DNA of 64,000 nt, from positions 62,001-126,000 of the forward strand of contig CALYAM010000002.1 in assembly GCA_944393565.1 (NCBI GenBank), in the 5' to 3' direction. The stretch's first letter is position 1; each line of letters begins with the position of its first letter. The DNA is from an uncultured Clostridia bacterium. Lineage in GTDB: Bacteria; Bacillota; Clostridia; TANB77; CAG-508. The position numbers were made by a program, and so were the translations under genes. Below the pieces are notes generated by a model that was not told the DNA's origin, did not search any database, and was given only the letters and a program-made list of their open reading frames with translations. Positions 54,224 through 62,044 of this stretch are shown here, one piece after another.

Positions 54224-56191
54224 CTACTGATTATTTTGCTTTCTCATTTCAGCTAATTTATTTTGGTTAGTTTCAACAAATTCAAATTCCTTCTTTGTTG
54301 GTTTAATAGCTATAATTGCTGTGTCTTCACCTACTTTTAGTAATCCTTCTCCTCTATTGCATGTAGTTAAAAAATATGCTTCACCTTCACTTAGCTTAAA
54401 TACCTCTTTTATATATTGAATCTCAGATTTGTCTTGTGCTAAGAATAACTTAGTATCTGATGAAGTAAGAACTGCTTGCACTTCTGGTTTTTCATAAAAG
54501 TCTTGAAATTTTTGAGACATAACAGCAAGTGACACGTTTCTTTTTCTTGCACGCCTTGCCATTGTGTTTAAGAAATCTACAGCTTCTGGGTATGGAAGAA
54601 GCATCCATGCTTCATCTATCAACACTCTCTTTTTAGCTGCTTTTTCTCTATCTTCACTGTTCTTCTTAACATACTTCTCCCAAATCCATGAAAGTAAAAT
54701 TTGTTGCGCAAGAGGTCTTGCAAATCTTTCTTCTAGTTGTGATATGTCTAAGTTAATAAAAGGAACTCCATCTAATAATTCAAAAGTAGATTGTCCGTCA
54801 AAATACGCCATTTGTCCGTCATAGTCTCTTATATACTGTCTCATAACCTTTGTTAGATAACTATAATGAAATCTATAATCTGGGTTATCATTATTCTGTG
54901 CATTAGTTAATAGTCTTCTATACCAAGAGCCAATTGTTGGCATTTCTTTTTTCTTTCTTCCTAAGTAGTCATTATTTCTAATATTATTGTCAGCATATAG
55001 ACTTTCAACATTACTCGTAATTCCAATTGCTGCATATTCTTGTGCAACAGACTCAGCTATAATTTGTTTTGTAAGCTCATTTACCTCTGTGCTTCTTGTA
55101 CTACCTCTTGCCATTGTAAGTAGTGCTTGCGTTACGTCCTCAACTTTATTTTCAACATTAAGAATTGTTCTTTCTTTACTTGTTATTTCATCTTTTATAA
55201 TTTCTGGCTCTATATCAAACAAATTAATAACAGTATTTGAGTTTGGGCTAACTGTTACATTTACTCCGCCTAAGGCTTCTGCTACAACACCATATTCTCC
55301 TTCAGCATCTAGAGCTAAGCTTTCAATACCCATAAGTACAGCAGATCTTGAAGTTAATGTTTTAATTGTAACACCTTTACCCGCACCAGATTTACCAAAT
55401 ATAACCATATTATAATTTGATAAAGTTGGGCTAAAATTATCAAATAGCACAGGTAGACCTGTTTGCCTATTAAATCCAAGTGGTATTCCACTTTCATGCC
55501 CTACATCTGATGTAAAAAAAGGAAAAACTGTTGCCATTGAACGCCTATCAAATGTGTGCTCGGTTTTTACTTTATTTTCACAAAATGGCATATTACTTTT
55601 AAATGCCTCTTCTTGCATTGCCCATGCTGATTTTACTCCAATTAATGTTTTTGACATTTCAGATGAAAGCATTTCTGTATATCTATCTAGCTCATCCATG
55701 CTATAAGCAAATAGAGTACATATAATACTTGATGCAAATAGCTTGTTAAATCCTGCTGCAATTTCATCGCGCAATTCTTCTGCTTCTGCTCTTTTTTGTG
55801 CTAAAATTCTTTCACGGTTAATGTCTCCCCTGTCAAATGCAACAAGTCTTTCAGATTCAAGCTCATTTATAGTACGGTTTAATTCTGTTTGTGATATACT
55901 CTCACTAATTGGATTTATAAATACAGATATATTAACATCACCAAATGTATACATGCCTCTTAAAAACTCTGGGAATGTACACATTCTTGGAATAGTTGCA
56001 ACAATCATGTTCCTGACATATCTTGTCTTTGTTGAAATAATTTCCATTGAATTCGTTTGGCTAACATCAACACCAGCTGGAGCAATCAAATCTTTTAAAT
56101 TTTTAACGTTTTTCCCTATTATTTCTTCTTGTCTATATCTATCATTCATAACTTCAATTTTGATGTCATTCTTCCTTTTATTTTTTCCCAT
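54224..56191 (-). CDS. virB4: VirB4-family secretion ATPase
   Basis: The 655-residue cytoplasmic ATPase powers pilus assembly or substrate transfer in type IV systems. It has the VirB4 N-terminal domain, Walker A in FGKSGAGKG (near 263), Walker B in VLIDEAWMLL (near 527) and the conserved RARKRNVSLAVMSQ stretch that follows. The first part of a typical VirB4 appears to be encoded separately by the gene just upstream. I chose the ATG at 56191, 8 bases after AGGAGG, over 56197, which is too close. Confidence 0.9.
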   Translation of the reverse strand: MGKNKRKNDIKIEVMNDRYRQEEIIGKNVKNLKDLIAPAGVDVSQTNSMEIISTKTRYVRNMIVATIPRMCTFPEFLRGMYTFGDVNISVFINPISESISQTELNRTINELESERLVAFDRGDINRERILAQKRAEAEELRDEIAAGFNKLFASSIICTLFAYSMDELDRYTEMLSSEMSKTLIGVKSAWAMQEEAFKSNMPFCENKVKTEHTFDRRSMATVFPFFTSDVGHESGIPLGFNRQTGLPVLFDNFSPTLSNYNMVIFGKSGAGKGVTIKTLTSRSAVLMGIESLALDAEGEYGVVAEALGGVNVTVSPNSNTVINLFDIEPEIIKDEITSKERTILNVENKVEDVTQALLTMARGSTRSTEVNELTKQIIAESVAQEYAAIGITSNVESLYADNNIRNNDYLGRKKKEMPTIGSWYRRLLTNAQNNDNPDYRFHYSYLTKVMRQYIRDYDGQMAYFDGQSTFELLDGVPFINLDISQLEERFARPLAQQILLSWIWEKYVKKNSEDREKAAKKRVLIDEAWMLLPYPEAVDFLNTMARRARKRNVSLAVMSQKFQDFYEKPEVQAVLTSSDTKLFLAQDKSEIQYIKEVFKLSEGEAYFLTTCNRGEGLLKVGEDTAIIAIKPTKKEFEFVETNQNKLAEMRKQNNQ

Positions 56192-56205
56192 TTTCATTTC
56201 CTCCT

Positions 56206-57351
56206 TTACTCTTTTGTGCTATTTTTTCTGCTAATACTTTTAGTTCTCTTTTTTATCTCATTTTTTGCCTCCTCAAAAATCTCAGGATCAATGCTGTCTT
56301 TATATTCTTCTAATAATTCTAATGACTTTTCTTGTAATATTCTCATTTTTTCTTCTTCACTAATTTCAGTTTGTCTTTTATCTGCCTCTATTAATGTATC
56401 TGTTACAATATCTATTGCTTGTTCTTCAATTTCCTTATCTAACATTTCTTTTTTCTTTTCTAGTACATCTTTTGATGTTGAATATAATGCATCATATTGT
56501 GCATCTAGTGCTTTAGATAATTGTAAAGTTTCTGAACCATCACGATTATAAGCAACATATAATAATTCTGCAAGTTCTTCTGAATCCAGTATTCTACCAC
56601 CAACCTCTGATGAAGCAAGTAAACGAATAATTGATTGGCACCTTGTATACAGCTCTGAAAAACATATATTGCTCATTTCATCTTTTCCATATGTACTTGT
56701 TGCACCAAATTCAGATGCATAATATGAAACTACTATATATGTTTTTTGTTGCAAAACATTTTTATTTGTACTAAGTCTTGCAACATAATCTGTAATGTCC
56801 ATTCCATATTCTAATACATTTGCTTTTCTTCTTCTATCGAATTCAAGTCTTTCTACTGCTTTTTGATCTTCTCTTCCACTTGCTTCTTTTATTTTTATAT
56901 CAAGTAGTTCAATTTGTTTTCTAAATCCGTCTACTTTGTGCCTATATTCTTCTACTATATCTCTTAAATTTAAACTCCTTGTTTGAATATATAATTGTAT
57001 AGGGAATCTTAAGGTATTTAATAATTGTACAAATCCTTCTTCAACTGCTATTTTTTCTTGTTCTGATAGCAAATCATAATTTACACCCTGACACTGAATT
57101 ACCATAACATACTGTTGCCCATTTTTTCTTACAATCATACTATCTTTTATCTCATCAAATTCCATAAAACTATATATAGATTCTCTAGTAAGTCCATTAT
57201 ATGTATTGTTATCTTCTTCTTTTGGTTTTTGTTCAAGCTCTTCTTTTTTGTTTTTGCTACGAAATACCATAATGAAATAAATTCCTGCTAAAATTAATGC
57301 AATGAATATAAAAATTAGTAAAATAATTGTAAGTATATTAATTAGTTCCAT
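56206..57351 (-). CDS. Anchored protein preceding VirB4, resembling a detached VirB4/TraC N-terminal region
   Basis: The 381-residue protein has one N-terminal membrane helix (about 4-27), a Lys/Glu linker, an alpha/beta domain (about 55-250) of the type found at the N-terminus of VirB4/TraC-like proteins (IVRKNGQQYVMVIQCQG, FVQLLNTLRFPIQLYIQTR), and a long helical tail (about 280-381). It has no P-loop. Its position directly before virB4 (14-base gap) suggests it docks that ATPase at the membrane. AGGAGG precedes the start, which overlaps the end of the PrgI-like gene by 14 bases. Confidence 0.7.
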   Translation of the reverse strand: MELINILTIILLIFIFIALILAGIYFIMVFRSKNKKEELEQKPKEEDNNTYNGLTRESIYSFMEFDEIKDSMIVRKNGQQYVMVIQCQGVNYDLLSEQEKIAVEEGFVQLLNTLRFPIQLYIQTRSLNLRDIVEEYRHKVDGFRKQIELLDIKIKEASGREDQKAVERLEFDRRRKANVLEYGMDITDYVARLSTNKNVLQQKTYIVVSYYASEFGATSTYGKDEMSNICFSELYTRCQSIIRLLASSEVGGRILDSEELAELLYVAYNRDGSETLQLSKALDAQYDALYSTSKDVLEKKKEMLDKEIEEQAIDIVTDTLIEADKRQTEISEEEKMRILQEKSLELLEEYKDSIDPEIFEEAKNEIKKRTKSISRKNSTKE

Positions 57352-57688
57352 TATTTTTTTCCTCCTTTGTGTATACATAAACTTTTCTGTTCTTTTTAAA
57401 TTTTATATAACGCAGTATGATTTGGTCAACAGATTCTCCTCCAATTTTTTTTGTAACAGGAATGCCTGCCACAATTGGTATTTTAATTGCTCCACTTGCA
57501 AACCCAATCACCCCAAAAAAACCAATTGAAATCCATCCAATAATTTCAAGTCCACACAATAAAAAAATTAAGTAAAACACTAACCCAACTGCACCGCCTA
57601 TTAATGTTGTAATTAGTGATTTAACCGAAAAAATGTAAAGGATTCTTGTTTCTCCTTTTACATTACGTGGTATATAATATGTACCCAT
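57338..57688 (-). CDS. PrgI/VirB3-like membrane protein
   Basis: A 116-residue protein with two adjacent membrane helices (about 24-70) and a C-terminal basic stretch, starting YYIPRNVKGETR. That arrangement matches the PrgI family of Gram-positive conjugation loci, the counterpart of VirB3. It usually anchors the VirB4 ATPase, and here virB4 follows within two genes. Confidence 0.8.
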   Translation of the reverse strand: MGTYYIPRNVKGETRILYIFSVKSLITTLIGGAVGLVFYLIFLLCGLEIIGWISIGFFGVIGFASGAIKIPIVAGIPVTKKIGGESVDQIILRYIKFKKNRKVYVYTKEEKNNGTN

Positions 57689-57712
57689 ATATTCCTCCTT
57701 TGTATTTATTTA

Positions 57713-58096
57713 CTAGCCATTTACAGACGCACCTGTGAAGAACAAATATGCAAGTTGCCAAATACCATAAGATGCTATTATAACAATTCCTGCAATTACT
57801 AGGCCAACTAATTTTGTTTTAATTTTAGCAGCTTCTTCTGGAGTAGCCGTCATGTATTTAATTCCAATTATTAAAATTCCAGCAAGTACAACTGTTACCC
57901 CTATTGTAACTAAAATACCAGAGAGACCATTTATCAGGCTTCCAACGTCGCCCAATTCAATAGGTTTATTCTCTCCTCTATTTATAAATTCACCTGCTTG
58001 TCCACTTATATCTTCCCAGTTTAATGATGCATAGCTTGGAATTGTTGTCAAAGCAAGAAGCATACTTAATATAAGTATTGTTTTTATATGTTTCAT
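57713..58096 (-). CDS. VirB2-like pilin D, first gene of the machinery operon
   Basis: A 127-residue protein with a signal peptide (about 1-23) and two hydrophobic helices (about 55-80 and 95-118) separated by a short basic loop (TPEEAAKIKTK), the VirB2/TrbC layout. It is more divergent than the three pilins at 58310-59499 and is separated from them by a terminator and its own promoter, so it may be the one made in step with the channel. Confidence 0.78.
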   Translation of the reverse strand: MKHIKTILILSMLLALTTIPSYASLNWEDISGQAGEFINRGENKPIELGDVGSLINGLSGILVTIGVTVVLAGILIIGIKYMTATPEEAAKIKTKLVGLVIAGIVIIASYGIWQLAYLFFTGASVNG

Positions 58097-58144
58097 TTTG
58101 GCTCACCTCTTTTTTACTGTATGCATAAAACTCTAATTAACTTA

Positions 58145-58173
58145 ATTATACTGTTTTTCAAGCTCTTTTTCAA
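58145..58173 (-). promoter_or_regulatory. Promoter of the type IV machinery operon
   Basis: TTGAAA (58168-58173) and a perfect TATAAT (58145-58150) are spaced by 17 bases on the minus strand, downstream of the pilin-trio terminator. Confidence 0.8.
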
Positions 58174-58279
58174 CATTTTTCATTAAAAATTTAGTTCAAA
58201 CTGCAAAATGTAATTTGTTTGTAATATTATTAATTCTTTCTTATGTCAAGTTGTTTTTGGAAATAAATTATATTGGAGC

Positions 58280-58311
58280 AAAAAAAGCTTTAGCAAAACT
58301 GCTAAAGCTTT
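58280..58311 (-). terminator. Terminator after the third VirB2-like pilin
   Basis: A perfect 12-bp stem (58284-58295 with 58300-58311) has a 4-base loop and a U-tract of seven on the minus strand. It overlaps the stop codon of the pilin and separates the pilin trio from the machinery operon. Confidence 0.9.
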
Positions 58312-58654
58312 ATCTTGTAGGAAATATTGTAGAAAAATTTGCAATTATTTGTAATATGCCTGTTGCTCCATAAAATATTATTACACCTATTACAAATGGA
58401 ACTAATTTCTTTTTTATATCTGCCTTTTCCTCAGTGCTAGATAGAATATATTTTATACCTAAATAAATACTTGCCCCTACCGCTACACCTGTTCCTACTA
58501 TTTGTATAACTCCAATTACTCCTCCTAACATGTTAGCCAATTCTTGATTAATTTTTGGTTCTTCTATTTGGTCAATTATTCCTGATGCATATGATATATT
58601 TGCCATTACAATAATTAGCATAAAAATAATACTTGTTTTTACTATTTTTTTCAT
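58310..58654 (-). CDS. VirB2-like pilin C
   Basis: A 114-residue protein with a signal peptide (about 1-23) and two membrane helices joined by a charged loop (SSTEEKADIKKKLVP). This is the VirB2/TrbC-type pilin arrangement, in which both helices stay in the membrane until pilus assembly. It is last in the three-pilin transcript, and its stop codon lies inside the terminator stem. Confidence 0.8.
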   Translation of the reverse strand: MKKIVKTSIIFMLIIVMANISYASGIIDQIEEPKINQELANMLGGVIGVIQIVGTGVAVGASIYLGIKYILSSTEEKADIKKKLVPFVIGVIIFYGATGILQIIANFSTIFPTR

Positions 58655-58675
58655 TTCTAGCTTTCCTTCCTAAAA

Positions 58676-59026
58676 TTATACTTTTATTGAACCTTCTGCA
58701 AATTGTTTTATAATTTCTACTATTCCAACACATGCAAATATCATTATTGCGCCTATTATAAAAGGTATCATATGTTTTTTCAGCTCTGCCTTTTCATTTG
58801 GTGCAGAAGAGATGTATTTTATTGCAATTACAATTAGCATAATACTTGCAACTGCTACACCTATTACCTGAATTATCGCTATTATTTGCCCTCTTATTTT
58901 TATAAGTTCTGGAGCTATATTGGTATCTTTCGTAGCATTAGTAACTGGGGAAATATCTACTGCGTATATTCCAATATCACTTACTATTAAAAATGTAATA
59001 ATTAATGCTAATATTATTTTTTTCAT
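58676..59026 (-). CDS. VirB2-like pilin B
   Basis: A 116-residue protein with a signal peptide (about 1-22), then two hydrophobic helices around the loop SSAPNEKAELKKHMIP. It is very similar in layout and loop sequence to pilin A (SAAPSDKAEIKKHI), so the two are recent paralogues. AGAGGTGA precedes the ATG. Confidence 0.82.
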   Translation of the reverse strand: MKKIILALIITFLIVSDIGIYAVDISPVTNATKDTNIAPELIKIRGQIIAIIQVIGVAVASIMLIVIAIKYISSAPNEKAELKKHMIPFIIGAIMIFACVGIVEIIKQFAEGSIKV

Positions 59027-59060
59027 TTACTTTCACCTCTATTTAAGAAGTTTTTAAAAT

Positions 59061-59085
59061 AGGCCATCTAATTTATAGATGACCT
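59061..59085 (-). terminator. Attenuator-like hairpin between pilins A and B
   Basis: A 10-bp stem (59061-59070 with 59076-59085, one G-T pair) is followed on the minus strand by ATTTTAAAA. The U-tract is short, so it may only partly stop transcription or protect the upstream mRNA. Confidence 0.6.
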
Positions 59086-59115
59086 TGCTTTACATATGTA
59101 TATGTACTATAATTT

Positions 59116-59499
59116 CTAACCATTACCATATTCAATTATTCCTGCAAAGTTTTTAATGATTTCAAGAATTCCTGTTGCAGCAAATAATATAACTGCTCCA
59201 ACTACATACACAACAATATGTTTTTTTATTTCTGCTTTGTCGCTTGGTGCTGCTGATATATACTTAATTGCTACAACTATAAGCATTATAACTGCAACTG
59301 CAACACCTATAATTTGTACTATTGATAGAATTTGTCCTGTTATGTTGTATGCTGTATCTGCAATGTTTGCATTATCATTTGGAGTTATTTTTTCTGGGTC
59401 TAAATAATCATTAGATGCAAATACTGGAATCATTAGCATTGAAATCATCATTATAACAGTTAAAAAACTAGCTAGTATTTTTGTCATTTTCTTTGACAT
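59116..59499 (-). CDS. VirB2-like pilin A
   Basis: A 127-residue protein with a signal peptide (about 1-29, ending VFA), a short Asp/Asn-rich segment and two membrane helices (about 53-80 and 95-117) around the loop SAAPSDKAEIKKH. It is the first gene of the locus, with AAGGAGG and a good promoter, and an attenuator-like hairpin right after it. It is probably the major pilin. Confidence 0.83.
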   Translation of the reverse strand: MSKKMTKILASFLTVIMMISMLMIPVFASNDYLDPEKITPNDNANIADTAYNITGQILSIVQIIGVAVAVIMLIVVAIKYISAAPSDKAEIKKHIVVYVVGAVILFAATGILEIIKNFAGIIEYGNG

Positions 59500-59545
59500 A
59501 ATAATATCCTCCTTTTATTTTTTCATCTTTTTACCTATTTTCTTT

Positions 59546-59574
59546 ATTATAATACAAAAAAATGAAAAAAGCAA
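59546..59574 (-). promoter_or_regulatory. Promoter of the pilin trio
   Basis: TTGCTT (59569-59574) and TATAAT (59546-59551) are spaced by 17 bases. The -35 box lies inside the T-tract side of the preceding terminator. Confidence 0.65.
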
Positions 59575-59602
59575 CATTTTTGGTTAGAAATGCTACTTTT
59601 TT
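59565..59602 (-). terminator. Terminator of the Spo0E-like gene
   Basis: A stem with G-T pairs (59565-59579 with 59588-59602) and a run of T on the minus strand insulates the secretion locus from the gene upstream. Confidence 0.75.
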
Positions 59603-59608
59603 ATTTTT

Positions 59609-59797
59609 TTACATTACACTTATTAATGTATATATTCGCTTTTGTTTTTTCTTATGTTTATTACTAGTTTCTTGGTAGTACTCTGCAATTAGTTTATCAA
59701 GTTCTATGCTTATTTTATAAACTATTTTATAGTCTTTTCCTTCTACTATGCTTTTGTTTAATTCTTCTCTTAGCTTGCAAATTTCGTCATTAATCAT
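59609..59797 (-). CDS. Spo0E-like aspartyl-phosphate phosphatase
   Basis: A 62-residue protein made of two helices, the second carrying SIELDKLIAEYY, which matches the SxxLDxLI signature of the Spo0E family. Those proteins remove phosphate from Spo0A and so delay sporulation. The ATG at 59797 is 8 bases after AAGGAG; the in-frame GTG at 59806 overlaps that site. It is monocistronic, lying between lgt and the secretion locus. It supports a spore-forming host. Confidence 0.82.
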   Translation of the reverse strand: MINDEICKLREELNKSIVEGKDYKIVYKISIELDKLIAEYYQETSNKHKKKQKRIYTLISVM

Positions 59798-59841
59798 AGC
59801 TACCACTCCTTCTCATACTATTTTTTCTTTTGTATAATTAT

Positions 59842-59870
59842 AAAATACCATATTTTTACAGTTTAGTCAA
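59842..59870 (-). promoter_or_regulatory. Promoter of the Spo0E-like gene
   Basis: TTGACT (59865-59870) and TATTTT (59842-59847) are spaced by 17 bases on the minus strand. Confidence 0.55.
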
Positions 59871-59928
59871 GAAAATATCAATATTTTTAGTAAGTTTTAC
59901 CTTGCATATTTCCACATTTTGTAAGAAC

Positions 59929-60720
59929 TTATAATTTATTATGTAAATTTTTAACTTTTTTCGATAAAAATGATAAAAGTACGACTAATATTGCAATTGA
60001 TAAAACATGTGATATTCTGTATTTTCCTATCATTAAACTGTCGATTCTTAACGGTTCTATGATTGCTCTTGCAAAAGAATAAAAACATAGATAGATATAT
60101 GTAATTTCTCCTCTAAAATTTCTTTTTTTTTGGTAAAAAAGTAGAAATAGAAATATAATAAATGTTGCAAATGATTCATATAAAAATGTTGGATGAACTT
60201 CTTTATATATTCCATTTTCTAAGATTCCCATTCTTAAAATATTTGTAGTTTCCGTTCCATATGCTTCTATGTTTACAAAATTTCCCCATCTGCCAATAGA
60301 TTGTCCTAAAGCAATAGGTGGTATTAAATAATCTAAAAGGTTTAAAAAATCTATTTTCCTTTTACGTGAAAATATATAGCATGTAATAGCACCAGCTATA
60401 ATTCCTCCATAAATTGCAAGGCCCCCTTTGCTTATGTTTAAAATGTCTGCTGGATTTTTTAAATAATAGTCTAAATTAAATAAAACATAATAGAGCCTTG
60501 CTCCTAAAAATGATATTGGAATCAAATATAAACTTAAATCAAACACATCTGCAAACTTGATTTTATATAGACCATCTCTTTTTTTATAAAATATAAATGC
60601 TATGCAAATTGCAACTACAATAAAAATAGCATACCATGTTATTGGTCTACCCAATATGGTAACTGCTACTTTTGAAACATTAAATGTAATTCCAATTCCA
60701 GGAAACGTAATAATATTCAT
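59929..60720 (-). CDS. lgt: Phosphatidylglycerol-prolipoprotein diacylglyceryl transferase
   Basis: Lgt attaches diacylglycerol to the lipobox cysteine of prolipoproteins. The 263-residue protein has about seven membrane helices, an ITWYAI segment in the first helix, GGLAIYGGIIAG, the Lgt signature GRWGNFVNIEAYG with its essential Arg and Asn, and HPTFLYES. Length is normal. It follows ymfH by 20 bases and probably shares its transcript. Confidence 0.94.
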   Translation of the reverse strand: MNIITFPGIGITFNVSKVAVTILGRPITWYAIFIVVAICIAFIFYKKRDGLYKIKFADVFDLSLYLIPISFLGARLYYVLFNLDYYLKNPADILNISKGGLAIYGGIIAGAITCYIFSRKRKIDFLNLLDYLIPPIALGQSIGRWGNFVNIEAYGTETTNILRMGILENGIYKEVHPTFLYESFATFIIFLFLLFYQKKRNFRGEITYIYLCFYSFARAIIEPLRIDSLMIGKYRISHVLSIAILVVLLSFLSKKVKNLHNKL

Positions 60721-60740
60721 AATTTTTCTCTTTCTTATAT

Positions 60741-62010
60741 TTATTTTTCCACAATAGATATTACTTCGTTTTCCTCTTTAAATACTTCTTGTAATATTTG
60801 CTGTGCAAATTTTTTGCCTATTGCATTATATTCTTCTAAATAGTCAAAGCTATTTATTCCTTTAAAAGAATCTGCTAAAAACATTCTGGCAATTTCTCCT
60901 ACGTCATTATATTCTTTTATATAATTTCCATAAATTTTTCTCTTATTTCTTTCAAATTCTTCGTCACTTATTCCATTTGTTTTTATATTTTCTATTTCTT
61001 GTTTTAAAGCTTCCTCTACTGCTTTTGGATTTTTTGATTGTCCTGTAATCATAATATGTGCATAATCTTTTGAAAATTCGTAATCTAGTTCTGGCTCTAT
61101 GTTTAATAGGTCTTCTTTATATAATCTTTGATACAACCTAGAGCTTTTCCCAATTATAATTCCGAAGTAAAATTTCTATTGCAATATGCTTTTTTACTAT
61201 ATCTTCTGCTGGCTTTTTATCTTTGTAAGCTATTGCAAAAAGTGGAATACTGACTTCCATTTTTTGAACATATTCTTTTTTTGCTATTTCTTGTGGTTCT
61301 TCTGCCTGAATTCTCTTGATTTCAGCTTGCTTTTCACTTTTTATTAGTCTCTTTCTTATTTCTAATATTATCTGTTCTGGCTCGAAGTCTCCACATATTA
61401 CCATTGTTGTATTTGACGGATGGTAAAATGTCTTGTAGCAATTATATAATGTTTCTTTTGTTATTTTTTCAATAGTTTCAATTGTTCCTGTTATATCAAT
61501 CTTTATTGGATGCTTTTGATATAAATTATTTAATGCGTTTAAGTATATTTTCCATTCTGGAAAATCATCATACATTTGTATCTCTTGTCCAATAATTCCC
61601 TTTTCTTTTTCTACATTTTCGTCTGTAAAGTATGGATGCTGGACATAATCCATGAGTTCATCTAATGCCTCGTAAAAATTGTCTGTACATTCAAATAAAT
61701 AAGCCGTGTGATCATTTGTTGTATATGCATTTGCTTCTACACCTAATGCTGTTAATATATCCAAACTATTTGTTCCATTTTCTTGCTCAAACATCTTATG
61801 CTCTAAAAAATGTGCAACTCCATTTGGGACTTGTGTTATTTTATTTTCTCCTGGAACAATAAATTTATTATCATTTGATCCATAATGTATTCCCCATATT
61901 ATATACTTTTTATTTGTGCTATGTTTTGGAATAACCATTATTTTCATTCCATTTTCTAGTTTTTCAATATATAGTTTTTCCTTTACTATATTATTTTCTA
62001 TGATTTGCAT
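60741..62010 (-). CDS. ymfH: M16 zinc metallopeptidase (YmfH-like), joined by a +1 shift at CGG
   Basis: Two frames make one 422-residue M16B peptidase, the normal length for YmfH. Frame one (62010 to a CGG at 61162-61164) contains the inverted zinc motif H67FLEH71 and the third ligand region (Glu143 in GIIGQEIQ). After C-GGA the second frame continues IIIGKSSRLYQRLY, the conserved GKSS segment of the family, and runs to 60741. Neither half alone is a full two-domain M16 protein. In frame zero, translation would stop 7 codons after the CGG. It pairs with the inactive homologue just upstream (34-base gap) and precedes lgt. Confidence 0.86.
61161..61164 (-). other. +1 recoding site at an in-frame CGG in ymfH
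   Basis: The coding strand reads ATT TTA CTT CGGA ATT ATA ATT GGG. Dropping the C, or reading CGGA as one residue, joins ...EILL to IIIGKSS. The codon before the CGG (CTT) is not shared with the other sites, and no slippery run is present. Confidence 0.82.
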
Positions 62011-62044
62011 TTTTAAATACCCTCCCTTTCTAGCAAACTAATAT

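Noticed and set aside
35915-59499. Integrative conjugative element
   Set aside because: No integrase, relaxase, coupling protein, flanking direct repeats or tRNA-end target was found at the borders. Both sides are ordinary chromosomal genes with their own terminators.
22249-62010. Frame changes as ordinary sequencing or assembly errors
   Set aside because: All five are the same event (one extra C before a codon-phase GGN, giving an in-frame CGG). They do not lie in homopolymer runs, and no in-frame CGG exists elsewhere. If errors put C before any GG, all five being in codon phase would have a chance of roughly 0.4-3%. I cannot exclude it without raw reads, so it remains the main alternative.
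22249-62010. Simple sense-codon reassignment of CGG (for example to Gln or Trp)
   Set aside because: Reassignment alone would not change the reading frame; each of the five sites needs a +1 step to stay open.
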